Source of the DNA: Doryteuthis pealeii | Lineage: Eukaryota; Mollusca; Cephalopoda; Myopsida; Loliginidae | Direction of reading: 5' to 3' | Assembly: GCA_023376005.1 (NCBI GenBank) | Contig: CM042152.1 | Location: forward strand, 87,284,762 to 87,348,761 | DNA: 64,000 nt | Shown: positions 32,760-43,263 of the stretch, one piece after another | Numbering within the stretch: the first letter of the stretch is position 1 | How the letters are laid out: each line of letters starts with the position of its first letter | Program-made: the position numbers and the translations under genes | Notes under the pieces: model-generated | Told to the model about the DNA's origin: nothing | Databases searched by the model: none | What the model saw: the letters and a program-made list of their open reading frames with translations, nothing else

Positions 32760-32908
32760 GAGAATAAGTGCTTAATTGGAGTCGTACCTAATTTGAAAAT
32801 TAATTAATTAATAATGAATTAGGCGGGAATATTCCCGCCTAATTCATTATTAATTAATTAATTTTCAAAATTAGGTACGACTCCAATTAAGCACTTATTC
32901 TCCCAAAA
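32757..32908. repeat. Near-perfect palindrome, tail of the hammerhead-3 element
   Basis: Arms of about 74 bp meet at GGCGGGAATATTCCCGCC. The outer sequence GGGAGAATAAGTGCTTAATT is the 3' tail also seen in the element at 32978-33225. It is flanked by (TA)n. Confidence 0.9.
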
Positions 32909-32945
32909 ATTGTCGGCAAAAAAGCCATTCCAAAAACAAACCGTG

Positions 32946-32977
<32 letters not shown>

Positions 32978-32980
<3 letters not shown>

Positions 32981-33225
32981 GGAGAATATGTGCTTAATTG
33001 CAGTCAAACCTAATTTTTGAAAGTTAATTAATTAATAATTAATTAATTAGGTGGGATTACCTATTTAAATGTAAGGCTAAACAAATCGAGAAAAATCAAT
33101 CTCTGTATGTACATTTCGGCCTATTAGGCCTCATCAGCAGAGCTATAGATACGAAGACCGCCCCGTGTGCGATTCGAAACCTGACTGTCAAGCTGACTGT
33201 CAAGCGTCTTACCCCCACACCAAAC
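32978..33225 (-). mobile_element. tRNA-like/hammerhead retroposon (copy 3)
   Basis: Minus strand: a tRNA-like segment at 33165-33220 with GUGUG/CACAC end pairing and B-box-like GGTTTCGAATCGC, a spacer of about 23 nt, the hammerhead at 33101-33142, a tail of about 120 nt (CATATTCTCCC), then (TA)n at 32946-32977. The longest and best-preserved representative. Confidence 0.7.
33101..33142 (-). ncRNA. Hammerhead ribozyme, type I, small stem III (HHR3)
   Basis: Minus strand: stem I CUCUG; core CUGAUGA; stem II GGCCU-AAU-AGGCC (5 bp, perfect); GAA; stem III AU-GUAC-AU (2 bp); cleavage residue A (UA^C); stem I return CAGAG (perfect). Every canonical core base is present. The non-GUC cleavage triplet AUA is allowed by the NUH rule but is usually slower. 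Confidence 0.88.
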
Positions 33226-33324
33226 GAACTTAGCAGATTTCTTCGTTTTGTTAAGGAGTAGGTATTTATATTCCTCTTAAGTGACCTCTACACAAACTTA
33301 CGAGAAGCATATATATATATATAT

Positions 33325-33640
33325 ATGGTATATTAAGAAAAATTGAAAAAACACAGGTTTAAATGAGTTGAGTGGTAAGTTTATTGGCCGACGCTGCAGT
33401 GTTTCGATCTATTATTTAGATCATCTTCAGGGCATTTGTTGGTATATGGAAGGTGATAAAAAAAATTTTATAATAGAATAATGAGAAAAGCGAGTAATAG
33501 TCCTTGTTTATCAATTTGTTTCGATTCCATTTATCACAAAAGATTTATACACACGCGCCACCACACATTCATAAACACATAAAAAATGCACAATGCTTTT
33601 TTCGATACACACACTTACACACTCTAATACTCACACCGCA
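33325..33640 (-). mobile_element. Family H, single copy
   Basis: Minus strand. AAAAAACACAGGTTTAAATG at the left is the 3' end complement, next to (TA)n. The internal part to 33640 is partly shared with the other copies. Confidence 0.75.
33386..33434 (-). ncRNA. Hammerhead-like motif, family H copy d
   Basis: Minus strand: CUGAAGA, extra U, stem II GAUCU-AAAUAAU-AGAUC (5 bp, perfect), GAA, AC-ACUGCAGC-GU, C, GGCC. Stem I is 3 bp (GCC/GGC). It shows compensated stem II changes relative to copies a-c: GAUCU/AGAUC here, GAUC/GAUU there. Confidence 0.55.
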
Positions 33641-33704
33641 AAAAGGTTTTAGACTTACAAGTCTATTAAAAATCAACTAAGACTTGGATTTTAATAAATT
33701 TGTA

Positions 33705-33880
33705 ATTATTTCTCTGAATTTTTGAGTTCTGTGAAGGCTCTCGATTCCTTCAAGAAGGTTCTTGAGTCTAAGAAGAAATACCTGAAGAAAGCCGGAGGGC
33801 ACATCGGCCAAAACGTTGTACAGATAACAATAAAGATGAGGACAATAGTCCGAATAATCCAAATAATACAAATTGTTTGT
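33705..33880 (+). mobile_element. Family F, deleted copy (F5)
   Basis: A short left end (TCTCTGAATTTTTGAG) is joined to the body and right arm ACCTGAAGAAAGCCGGAGGG, ATCGGCCAAAACG and tail. Stem II GCCG/CGGC is kept, but GAAA has become AAAA. Confidence 0.75.
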
Positions 33881-34054
33881 AATTATTTTAAGAAATAAAA
33901 AAAAATACTTTTAAAAATATATTTACATTCCAAAACTTTTTATAAAAGAAACAAAAACTTGGGAAACCATCAGCATCCAAAATACAATTGGGTTGTATTT
34001 GTGCTAGTTACCTATGAAGACCAAATACAAGTTTTACAAAATTCATACCAGACT

Positions 34055-34285
34055 AGTATCATCTGGATTATTTGGACTATTGTCCTTATGTTCATTGTTA
34101 TCTGTACAACTTTTCATCCAATGTGCTCTCCTGCCTTCTTCAGGTATGTCTTGTTAGACTCAGAAACCTTCTCGGACTCGGAAACCTTGAAGAAGGCCAG
34201 AGGACACATCAGCCAAAACGTTGTACAGATAAATATAAAGATGAGGACAATAGTCCGAATAATCCAAATAATCCAAATTGTTTGT
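34055..34285. mobile_element. Family F inverted dimer (F6)
   Basis: Arms GGATTATTTGGACTATTGTC and complement, each with a CTGAAGAAGGC-type motif. Its right flank (TTGTTTGTAATTATTTAA, TTACATTCCAAAACTT) is the same as the right flank of F5, so 33862-33945 and 34270-34345 are a local duplication. Confidence 0.75.
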
Positions 34286-34345
34286 AATTATTTAAAAAAA
34301 GAACAAAATACTTTTAAAAATATGTTTACATTCCAAAACTTTAAA

Positions 34346-35310
34346 AAAATATGGGAAAAAAATAAAGCACACAAAAGTAGTTAATAAATGAAATGTGGGT
34401 AAATGATACTCAAACTGGAAAGAGTTTGCGCAGTCATGAATGGTTACAAAAACGTATGCCAAAACATGGTAAGTTTGTCTTTTGGCAACTTTTCTAGAAT
34501 ATTTCTTTTAAATATTTTCAATCTGTAGATAGAGAACTTTCTAATAGAAAGGGTCAAGTAAAGATATAAGTGAATTTCTGCACCCATTTAATACATAATA
34601 AAGTGAATAAAGATGTGTTATACAATTCAATAAAGATGTCTGTGTGTGCATTGATCTATATCTATCTATATAATATTACATTATTTTTTCCTGGGTATTC
34701 ACATAAAGATTATATTACAGACTTTTGACTGACATCTAAAACATAACACTCATTTACGTCTACATTAGTAGAAAATACTTTCAGATCTACAAAAAGATAC
34801 TCAAGTACATCAAATAGACAATTCCAAATTTAGTCAACATCTGCTTCATCCTTTACTTCTGACAAAACTCCAAAAATCTGTCTGTCCAAACAGCAAGCAG
34901 AGACACATTTCCTGAAACCAACAGAGCTGACCAAAATATTTTTATCAGACTGACAAGATTCATTATATAACCCCACCCTTACCATTCCTCTTTTACAGAA
35001 AGCTATTGAAATAAAATGAATGTCTTTTTTTTCTTCTCTTTCCAATTGTTGATATATGTAAAGACTTTTTTTAAAAATTGAAGCCTGAATCAGTTAACTG
35101 TATTCTCTTCTTCTGCTTAACTTCTGGTTTGATTGAAGATTTTACACCAAAAACGTTTACCCAAAAACTTAAAGGTTAAAGAATCACAGCATGTATACTT
35201 ACCTAACTACATAGTGATAACATTATTTTCTTTCATCAAAATCTTTGTTAAAAAGCAATGTGTCAAAAGTTGAGATATGTGTGATACACAGTCTTCAGGT
35301 AAACTGCAGG
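34346..35310. other. No feature recognised
   Basis: AT-rich unique-looking sequence. Short open frames show no family features. Confidence 0.4.
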
Positions 35311-36224
35311 TGGGTCATTCCATGTCAATTCACCAGGGCATTACACCCACTGACACCAAATTACCTTGTTCTGTATCTACGTTTTGTTCTCCTTTCACAT
35401 CGTATTTGTTTTTTTCTTTTGTTTTGTTTTGTTTTTGTTTTAGTTCTTTTATATCCCATTCATTTATTCTTTCCTACAGATCATTCACTTTCCTTCTATT
35501 TTTAATTTAAAAAAACCTTTTTTCCTTTTCTTTTCTTTTTCTTTTTCTTAATCTTCTTCTTTCCTTCCTTTTTTCTTCTCTTCTTTTTTATTTAAAAATA
35601 TTTTTATTCTCCCTTTCTTTTTTACTTTATATAAACATCATCCCTTTTTCTGAGTTTGTTTCCATTTAAGATATTTCTTTTTTTTATTCATTCTTTATGA
35701 GTTAGGAAAGTGTGCCAAATTATTTTGTCTTAAATCTTACCGTTCTGATTTTAGAGGGGGGGGGGTATAATTTTCCTATTTTGCCTCAAAATTAAGGCCG
35801 TGCAGTGTTGCAAAATCTCAGTGTTTTATTTTTAATTTTAAAAAATACTTTCATACATTCAATATTTCTGAAATTTGGTATGTAAGGCAAATAAGGACTG
35901 TAGAATCCAAATATCCAACTATTTAAACCCTGTACCTGATGGAAAATTTTATTTTGCCCACCCAAATGCATGACTTCAAAATCAACAACTTTTCACCTAT
36001 GTAGCTTACAGTCAGTTTATCAAAATTTGTCCTCTTCAGTTTTCATAATATTTTTTTCTTAACATCTACTAAGTCTGCCTAAGTTCATCAAAGAATTTTG
36101 TGTGGGAGCAAAGTCTACTTTAGAAGATATGAACCTGCCAAGTTCAGAGTTTTTTTCCTATGTACCTGCAGGATTATAATACATAATTTCAACTTTTTGC
36201 TGGTGTTTTGACATAGAATGACCC
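35311..36224. mobile_element. DNA transposon-like element with 26-bp inverted ends
   Basis: TGGGTCATTCCATGTCAA ... CACCAG at the left and the complement of TGGGTCATTCTATGTCAA ... CACCAG at the right (about 23 of 26 match). The 914-bp interior has a T-rich tract and no recognisable transposase. I see no clear target duplication. Confidence 0.65.
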
Positions 36225-36344
36225 AGGCATAGACTTAAGGCCTATCCTGTAACCTGGTTTAGTTGTGGGGGTACAACTCACATAGTGTGTTTAGAGCAGG
36301 AATAGCATAATGTAGCTCATCCCTCTCCATGTCTGGCTTGAATT

Positions 36345-36697
36345 CAGTGTCTCCTTTTAGATCAGAGCTCAGTTTGCCCTACTAGTTGCCTAACACTGGT
36401 GGATCAATAGATAGATTCATACCTTTCCCAGTGGTATTAGTGCTATGTGAAATGTAAATGGAGGTGTTTGTGGTGTAGTGATTATTGTCATAGGAAATGG
36501 ACACAGTGAACCAAGTTCAATTACTGGACACTGATAGTTGCATTTTCACATAGCACTAATACCCTTGGCAAAGATATGAATCCAGCTATTCTCCCTCCAG
36601 CTATAGGTAAATAGTAGAGAAAACTGGAGTTTTTTTAAATCTTGGTATGGCAACCAATCTAAGAGATGAGAAACTCTGAATTCAAACCTATTCAAAT
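36345..36697. repeat. SINE B head-to-head pair
   Basis: 36345-36459 is a minus-strand 5'-truncated SINE B. 36461-36697 is a plus-strand copy starting at its tRNA-like head (GAGGTGTTTGTGGTGTAGTG). Confidence 0.75.
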
Positions 36698-36710
36698 TGG
36701 AGATGAATTA

Positions 36711-37540
36711 TTGCAAATAATTTTACTATAAGAATGTATTGCAAATAATTTTACTATAAGAATGTATTGCAAATAATTTTACTACAAGAATGTATTGCAA
36801 ATAATTTTACGAATGTATTGCAAATAATTTTACTATAAGAATGTATTGCTATAAGAATGTATTGCAAATAATTTACTATAAGAATGTATTGCAAATAATT
36901 TTACTATGTATTGCAAATAATTTTACTACAAATGAATAAGAATGTATTGCAAATAATTTTACGAATGTATTGCAGTATTGCAAATAATTTTACTATAAGA
37001 ATGTATTGCAAAAAATAATTTTACTATAAGAATGCTATAAGAATGTATTGCAAATAATTTTACTATAAGAATGTATTGCAAATAATTTTACTATAAGAAT
37101 GTATTGCGAATGTATTGCAAATAATTTTACTACAAGAATGTATTGCAAAAATAATTTTACTATAAGAATGTATTGCAAATAATTTTACTATAAGAATGTA
37201 TTGCAAATAATTTTACTATAAGAATGTATTGCAAATAATTTTACTATAAGAATGTATTGCAAATAATCAAATAATTTTACCGAATGTATTGCAAATAATT
37301 TTACTATAAGAATGTATTGGAAATCTATAAGAATGTATTGCAAATAATTTTACTATAAGAATGTATTGCAAATAATTTTACTATAAGAATGTATTGGAAA
37401 TGATTTTACTATACCAAATAATTTACTACAAGAATGTATTGCAAATAATTTTACTACAAGAATGTATTGCAAATAATTTTACTATGATTGCAAATAATTT
37501 TACTATAAGAATGTATTGGAATGTATTGGAGAATGTATTG
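36711..37540 (+). repeat. Minisatellite, 28-bp unit
   Basis: About 28 units of ATTGCAAATAATTTTACTAT plus AAGAATGT, with many truncated units. Confidence 0.95.
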
Positions 37541-37812
37541 GCATTTCTCTGAATGTTTGAGATGAGGCTTGAAGATTAGAATTATCTGCGTTATTCGGAC
37601 TATTGTCCCCATCTTCATTGTTATTTGTATGATATGCCCTCCGGCCTTCTTCAGATATTTCTTGTCGTGATGGCTCCCGATTACGAAAAGAAGGTTCCCG
37701 AGTCTGACAAGAAATACCTGAAGAAGGCCGGAGGGCATATCGGCCAAAACGTTGTACAAATAACAATGAAGACGGGAACAATAGTCCGAATAATGCAGAT
37801 AATACTAGCCTC
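37541..37812. mobile_element. Family F inverted dimer (F7)
   Basis: Left arm ATTTCTCTGAATGTTTGAGA, CCGGCCTTCTTCAGATATTT; right arm ACCTGAAGAAGGCCGGAGGG, ATCGGCCAAAACG. Nearly symmetric arms and a short centre without tRNA heads. It is inserted at the edge of the 28-bp minisatellite. Confidence 0.8.
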
Positions 37813-37872
37813 ATTCAGGATTTGAACTCGAGTAGCCTAATCCACTTTCTATGATGGTAACTGTTGCACCAC
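37802..37872 (-). repeat. SINE B-like tRNA head fragment
   Basis: Minus strand: GAGTTCAAATCCTGAATGAG with an upstream GTGCAACAGTTACCATCATA. Head only. Confidence 0.5.
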
Positions 37873-38021
37873 AAGAAAATAAACAATCCCCAAACAATTC
37901 TAGGATAATGGTTATAATGCACTAATCTTCTTTAATCAAACTTGTAGAACAAAAATAATTAACTAAAATAATCATTTGTTTGCTCACAGTTGTATGGTTT
38001 AAAGTATTCCTATTTAACACC

Positions 38022-38154
38022 AGGAGCTGATGGTATGTGTGGTGCTACACCTCAGATGCAGAAACAATCTCCCTGGTATAGCACTACCAAAAAAGGGATA
38101 GACTCCCTCTCTGTTAGGCTGATACCGACAATAGGCTACTCTGCCTACTTTACA
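38022..38154 (+). repeat. SINE A, 3' half
   Basis: GGAGCTGATGGTATGTGTGG to a diverged CTACTTTAC end. 5'-truncated. Confidence 0.8.
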
Positions 38155-38419
38155 ACTTATATGGTTTCTATTAGTCCTATCAAACACATATGATTTCAAT
38201 TAATAATAATAATAATAATAATAATCCTTAGCAAACAATTACAACTTCAACCAACAATTCTGAATACAAACAATTTGCACACATTCATATGGTATCAAGT
38301 ATTTCTATCTAATACAAATAATTTTCAAAGAGCTTCACTTGACTGATAGATCAGTCTACTACTATGGCTCAGAGTGAACTTGAGAATAATGAAGAGATGA
38401 CTTTACGCTCCCACAGCTT

Positions 38420-38540
38420 CAGAACTGGAGCCTCACCACCGGATACAGTTTAGTATCATGCCCAGTATACTGATGGAGTGGGGGCCTTACCCCTTTAAAG
38501 AGGATGTAGTCAGCTTATTCTAAACCCTGCCATCAGGACT
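38420..38540 (+). repeat. Family D fragment
   Basis: GAGCCTCACCACCGGATACA joined to GGGGGCCTTACCCCTTTAAA, an internally deleted piece of family D. Confidence 0.6.
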
Positions 38541-38570
38541 GATCTTAAAATGGAGACTGTGATCTTATGG

Positions 38571-38766
38571 AATCATTATTGCAATGATTAAAGAGAGTAT
38601 TAACTGTTTTTTTTTTGTTGGCAAAGAAGAATAAATTTTCAAAATTCAGGAATGTTTCATTTCCTAGTTATACATTCCTGAAACTTCAAAATTTATTACC
38701 ATTCTTTTTTTTTTTTACCAACAAAAGAACATTTAATAATCTCTTTAATCATTCCAGTGATGATTC
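38571..38766. repeat. Palindromic MITE-like repeat
   Basis: Arms of about 90 bp (AATCATTATTGCAATGATTA at the left, AATCATTCCAGTGATGATT at the right) with a CATTTCCTAGTTATA centre. T-run length differs between the arms. Confidence 0.85.
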
Positions 38767-38862
38767 TACAGATTATCGTCTCCGCTAACTCCACAAAAAC
38801 AAATTCTATTTATTTCATTTTTCTAAAGTTTCTAAGTTATAGATTTCATTTTTATGACTTGA

Positions 38863-39435
38863 TTTGATTTGGGTTTTACGGCATATCAATCTCGGTGGGT
38901 CATTTAATGCCAATAAAGTTTTGAAATAGATTCATTCTTAATGTATAATCAATTTTGTTTATAAACTCATGTTTTTCTATTTAACCCATAGATAGGACCC
39001 TAACAGGTACTACCACTCTGTGTCAGAGTGGACCAGGGAGCAATGGTGATGAATGGCTGCTCCACATTCCCCAAACCTCCAGAACTGAAACCTCACCATC
39101 AGATTGAGTTTAACGTCATTCTCAGGACATGTAGACCCTCAGCCACCACCTTCTAGCACCCATATGATAAAAAGGGGTTGGGGCTTGCCATAAGGGCAAT
39201 AGGGTTGGGGCAATCATATAGTTGCTAGAGCTTGATGTCACCAGCCGATTGATCAGAGGGGGGCCTCTCCAACCGCCCGTCTAGCCTAAGTAAGGGTCTA
39301 AGTGGAGTGTTGCAGGTCATGGACTGCTCATCCACCAAGACTCCATCCTTAGGCATCACAGGTGGCCCATTGGGGGAGTCTTTCCCCTTTGCAGAGGTGC
39401 AGTTGGTGAATTCTAATGCCCCAGCCGACAGGGCG
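38863..39435 (+). repeat. Family D, copy 2
   Basis: Same order of blocks as 7210-7815, with a short deletion near the CCACGGCCAACAGG region of copy 1. Confidence 0.85.
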
Positions 39436-39583
39436 GATTTTTATGACTTAGAGAATAAATAAATAAAAAGTTGTGTGGAACTACAGCAAAAGCATAAACC
39501 TGAAAAATTGTCATTATGAACCCTGTCCAATTTATCGTGAACTATAGCAAAAGAATAACTGAAAATACATTGTTTGAAGACAT

Positions 39584-40046
39584 TGTGGAGATTATCTTCC
39601 CTTTGCCTGGAAGAGTTATCTTCCCACTGGGTTTACGTGTCGGCCACCAGGAAGTCTGGTATATAAGCGCGAGATTCAAAAGCTTCTTCCTCTTTTAGCT
39701 ACATCTTCTTAATGAACTCACATGGGCTAGATACTGTCTACCCCTTCTCGGTGGGGCTTCTGCCCTCACCATCACTAGTAAGTCTGTTATACGGCATGGA
39801 CTATCCTTAGTCCATTATCCGTAACTCCTATGTTTTATATGTACATTTAGGTATCTCTTTTATACCGAAATATTGTATTACCATTCATGACTGTGTCCTT
39901 ATATATTATCTTATCTGTATTCTGTATTTTATGTATCTTGTTATATTCTTGTGCTGTTATCTATATAAAATGTTTTGTCTCAAGAACGTGTCTGAGTTTG
40001 TTATGTTTCAACTAGTTATGACTTTGTTATAACCTTGAACCTTACA
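39584..40046 (+). mobile_element. Solo LTR (463 bp)
   Basis: Starts TGTGGAGATTATC, ends GAACCTTACA (TG...CA), with a 4-bp target duplication ACAT on both sides (39580-39583, 40047-40050). A TATA box lies in GGTATATAAGCGCG (about 39660) and transcription would start in the TCTTCCTCTT region. No second LTR or internal domain is present in the window, so this is an LTR-LTR recombination product. Confidence 0.75.
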
Positions 40047-40050
40047 ACAT

Positions 40051-40484
40051 CATCAGCTCCCCATCAATACTAAGGAATCCTTTTATGGTAATTATAACCA
40101 GCTCTAATCTAAGTGTTAACCTATTACCCATATTAGATGGGTACTTCAGCTAGTATTTCATACCATGTTTGATGAGATATAAGACAACCCCTCCATTTAT
40201 ATTTAATATTACACTATTCTACTGTTAGTGGAGTGGCCATGTTTACACTGCAAAATGGTGTAATCAGGCTCAAACTTTGATCACAGGATCACAATAGTGC
40301 CAACTATTGCATGCATAAAAGACAGTGGGACAATTCTAAAGATATATTATGGCAAAAGTATGGATAATTTTTGACACTCTCATGTTTACATACTAGCTGA
40401 GGTACCCAACATTGATATTTTGACAAAATAATTTTTATGATTTTAGAAAGATTTTATAGATACAAAAATATAGACATGCACAAC
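40051..40484. other. No feature recognised
   Basis: AT-rich, nothing assigned. Confidence 0.4.
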
Positions 40485-40492
40485 AAAAAGAG

Positions 40493-40687
40493 GGTTATTT
40501 CCTATAAGTATAACATAAAGAAAAGGGAACCACTCTTGACTGATAAATTATTTATTTATCTATTGATCTACTAGGAAAAAAGAAAACAGAGTTAAGGTTT
40601 AGGGTTAGTTTAATGGGAAAATAAATGAATAATTCATCAGTCAAGAGTGGTTCCCCTTTGCTTATGTTAGACTTATAGGAAATAACC
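40493..40687. mobile_element. MITE with 8-bp target duplication
   Basis: Inverted ends GGTTATTTCCTATAAG of about 50 bp. A perfect 8-bp target duplication AAAAAGAG (40485-40492, 40688-40695). The core has TTTAGGGTTAG. It shares the GGTNATTT start and 8-bp duplication with family T, so it may be the same superfamily. Confidence 0.88.
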
Positions 40688-40695
40688 AAAAAGAG

Positions 40696-41584
40696 CTTTG
40701 AAAATTAAAAAAAGAAAATATTTCTTATTTTTAAATCTTTTGTAAATGTATTGTCCTTTTCCACAACTGTGAACATCCAACATATAGCTGTTGGTTGTTT
40801 TGTTTTCTAGCATATCAACCCTTTTCGGTTCATTTAATGCCAAATTAAGTTATGTTGATAAACAAAGGTCTCAGTTTGCATCACTGGAGCTAGGCTAGAT
40901 ATAAGAACTGGTAGTCTACAGTGTGTTGGTAATTGTTAGTCTACCAGCTTTCAAGATGATTTAAGTCAATTTTCATGAAAACAATAGTAAAGTTTATGTA
41001 CAATCAAATATGGTATTTGGCATTAAATTTTATGTTTGTTTTATGATTAGGAAAATTTCAATCAGTGTCTAGGATTTTAAATGCTGATTTTCAAAGCACC
41101 ATCTCCCAACCCATATTTCACCCTGTTTCATTAGACCATGAGTGTTACTAAGTTAAATTCAATAAATATCAATAACCATTAATTCTAAAAATAGATTAAT
41201 TGCTATGTTCATATAAATATAAATCAGTAATATTATTTTTCTTTTTTTCCACTTTAGGCAAATGATATCTAAATTATGATATACTTTTTAGTTAAGTTTT
41301 TTCCTTCAATCTCCTGTTTTAATCATGTACCGAGCAATTTTCTGCATGGCTATTACGTATCCCTGGGCTAATATATAAGAATTCATGGACTATTCGTAAA
41401 ATACATAGAGCGAATCTGGAAATTAGGTGGCCTAATAACATGTCAGGTGTACCGGTTGAACAGAAATAAAGAAACTAAATATTTTCTTTTAATAGGGAAC
41501 ATTTATTTAAGGATCAACAGCAAATAAAAATTAAAAGAAAAAAAACTGTTTATTGCCTCTGCTTTCTGGTAGATATATAAATAT
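40696..41584. other. Short D-like start; otherwise nothing
   Basis: 40795-40850 resembles the first 60 bp of family D (CATATCAACCCTTTTCGG). 41380-41470 is repeated at 41742-41830 (TGGCCTAATAACATGTCAGG), a local duplication. Confidence 0.5.
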
Positions 41585-41740
41585 AAGGGTTGGCCAGAAA
41601 AGTTCATAGGCTAACCAAGATAACTAAGATGAATGAAATATGTGGTTCCCACTAGATACTACAAATATCCATCCATTACTACTGCATAGTGAGTTTGATC
41701 CTCACTGGATACCCATATTTATGACCTTGTGTCACATCTT
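41585..41740 (+). repeat. Mariner-like terminus plus SINE C fragment
   Basis: GGGTTGGCCAGAAAAGTTCA at 41587 resembles a mariner inverted terminus. 41660-41740 contains SINE C sequence (GAGTTTGATCCTCACTGGAT). Confidence 0.5.
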
Positions 41741-42544
41741 ATTCATGACCTATTCATTAAATACATAGAGCAAATCTGGAAATGAGGTGGCCTAATAACA
41801 TGTCAGGTCTACCAGTTGAACAGAAATAATGTTGCAAAACCTGAAATCTGTAAGGATACTGGTGTAACATCACTAATGACCTTGTTTAGTGCATTTCAAC
41901 AATGTTTAACAAGGCGTTTGTTGTTTTTATGTTGTCTCAAATGTAAGGAACATGTGTTTTCTAGACCATCAAGTGGAAGTCTTCCATAGCCTTGTCCAAA
42001 GACCTATTAAAATTGCACACCTAAACTTTAAAACCTAACATCTCAATGTTTTCTTGTAAAAAGCAATCTCAAAAAATTCATTAGAAGGTTAGTAAAGTTT
42101 TTCATTTCTTTTAAGTAGTATATATTAATTAAATTTGGACTAATTAAGTAAAAGTATAAACTGTACATTTTAATATAAACACACTAAAATTTTTATTGAG
42201 TTTTACTAAACAAATTTCAATGTGGCTATTAAACCTGAAAAAGGTTCCCCCAATCTATGTTGTTTAAACTAAGGATGAGAAAACTGCCTAAATCTAAACA
42301 AGATTTTTAAATAATTCACGTTCAGCTCATAAAAAGAGTTCCAACAGTTTTTGTGACAAAATCTCTATAGAGAAATCACAAATGGATTCTCATAAATAGT
42401 TGTAGAGGTTTATGGTTAGTGGCTTCCTGACAAAGTAAACTTCTAAAGCAATTGATGGGGATGAGAAATCATTGTTTGACTGACAAAGTCAGAATCCTTC
42501 CCACAGCGAGTGAGGCTTTGTATTGGACACTCTACCCTAAGTAC
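41741..42544. other. Local duplicate, otherwise nothing
   Basis: Second copy of the 41380-41470 block at 41742-41830. The remainder is AT-rich and unassigned. Confidence 0.45.
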
Positions 42545-42554
42545 AATTGGGTAG

Positions 42555-42750
42555 GAGAGAGAGAGGGGGGGAGAGAAAGAGGAGAAAGAGAGAGAGAGAA
42601 AGAGAGAGAGAAGAGAGAGAAAGAGAGAGGGGAGAAAGAGAAAGAGTGAGAGAGAGAAAGAGAGAGAGGGAGAGAAAGAGAAAGAGGGAGAGAGAGAGAG
42701 AGAAAGTGAGAGAGAGAGAAAGTGAGAGAGAAAGAGAGAAAGAGAGATGA
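42555..42750 (+). repeat. Polypurine (GA)n tract
   Basis: About 195 bp with almost no pyrimidine on the plus strand. It could adopt triplex (H-DNA) structure. Arg/Glu or Ser/Leu open frames on either strand are artefacts. Confidence 0.95.
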
Positions 42751-42846
42751 GGATAATGGAAAGTGAAATAGCAATCATATAAAGAACTTATTTATTATCT
42801 TATTTTTTATAACTTATTGTCAATCATCATCATCATCATCATTATT

Positions 42847-43180
42847 ATTTTATTTCTTGATGAGTTCTTTCCCACTGGATATAACTGATGGCCTTCAATG
42901 AAGTCTGAGTAACAACAGCAAGTCTCTCCAGGACTCTTCTTAGTATTCTAGCCGGTCTCAGCAGTGCTGTAGTCTGGACAGTCTCAATTCTTTGACTGAT
43001 CACCAGTTCCACCAGTCTCTTTTACACTCTATTCAGGATTTTTCCAAGATTCCAGCTGGGATTGATATTAATGTCACATCCATGTTCCATAACTTTTACA
43101 GCTCTCTGACAAAGTCCAGTTATTTGATCAGTTTCTTGCTTTTCTTTACTTTCACTCCATGATCTGCTGGAATGGCAAAG
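42847..43180 (-). pseudogene. Non-LTR reverse transcriptase ORF, C-terminal relic
   Basis: Minus strand reads IPADHGVKVKKSKKLIK, then LDFVRELXKLWNMDVTLISI, then LRLSRLQHC and RLEYXEESWRDLL. It matches in order the C-terminal domain common to a group of LINE pol proteins (VKEKE..KYQDL..E...LW.....VIPIVIGALG....QTTALL..ARILRRVLE). Several stops and frame changes; inactive. Clade not assigned. Confidence 0.7.
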
Positions 43181-43222
43181 AATACTCTAAGTTATTTTTC
43201 TATTAACTAAAACTAGAAACGG

Positions 43223-43231
<9 letters not shown>

Positions 43232-43263
<32 letters not shown>

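Noticed and set aside
36711..37540. CRISPR-like regular repeats
   Set aside because: Units are directly adjacent 28-bp repeats without unique spacers, in a eukaryotic context.
42443..42778. Arg/Glu-rich and Ser/Leu-rich open frames
   Set aside because: Both strands of one polypurine (GA)n tract; no protein signature.
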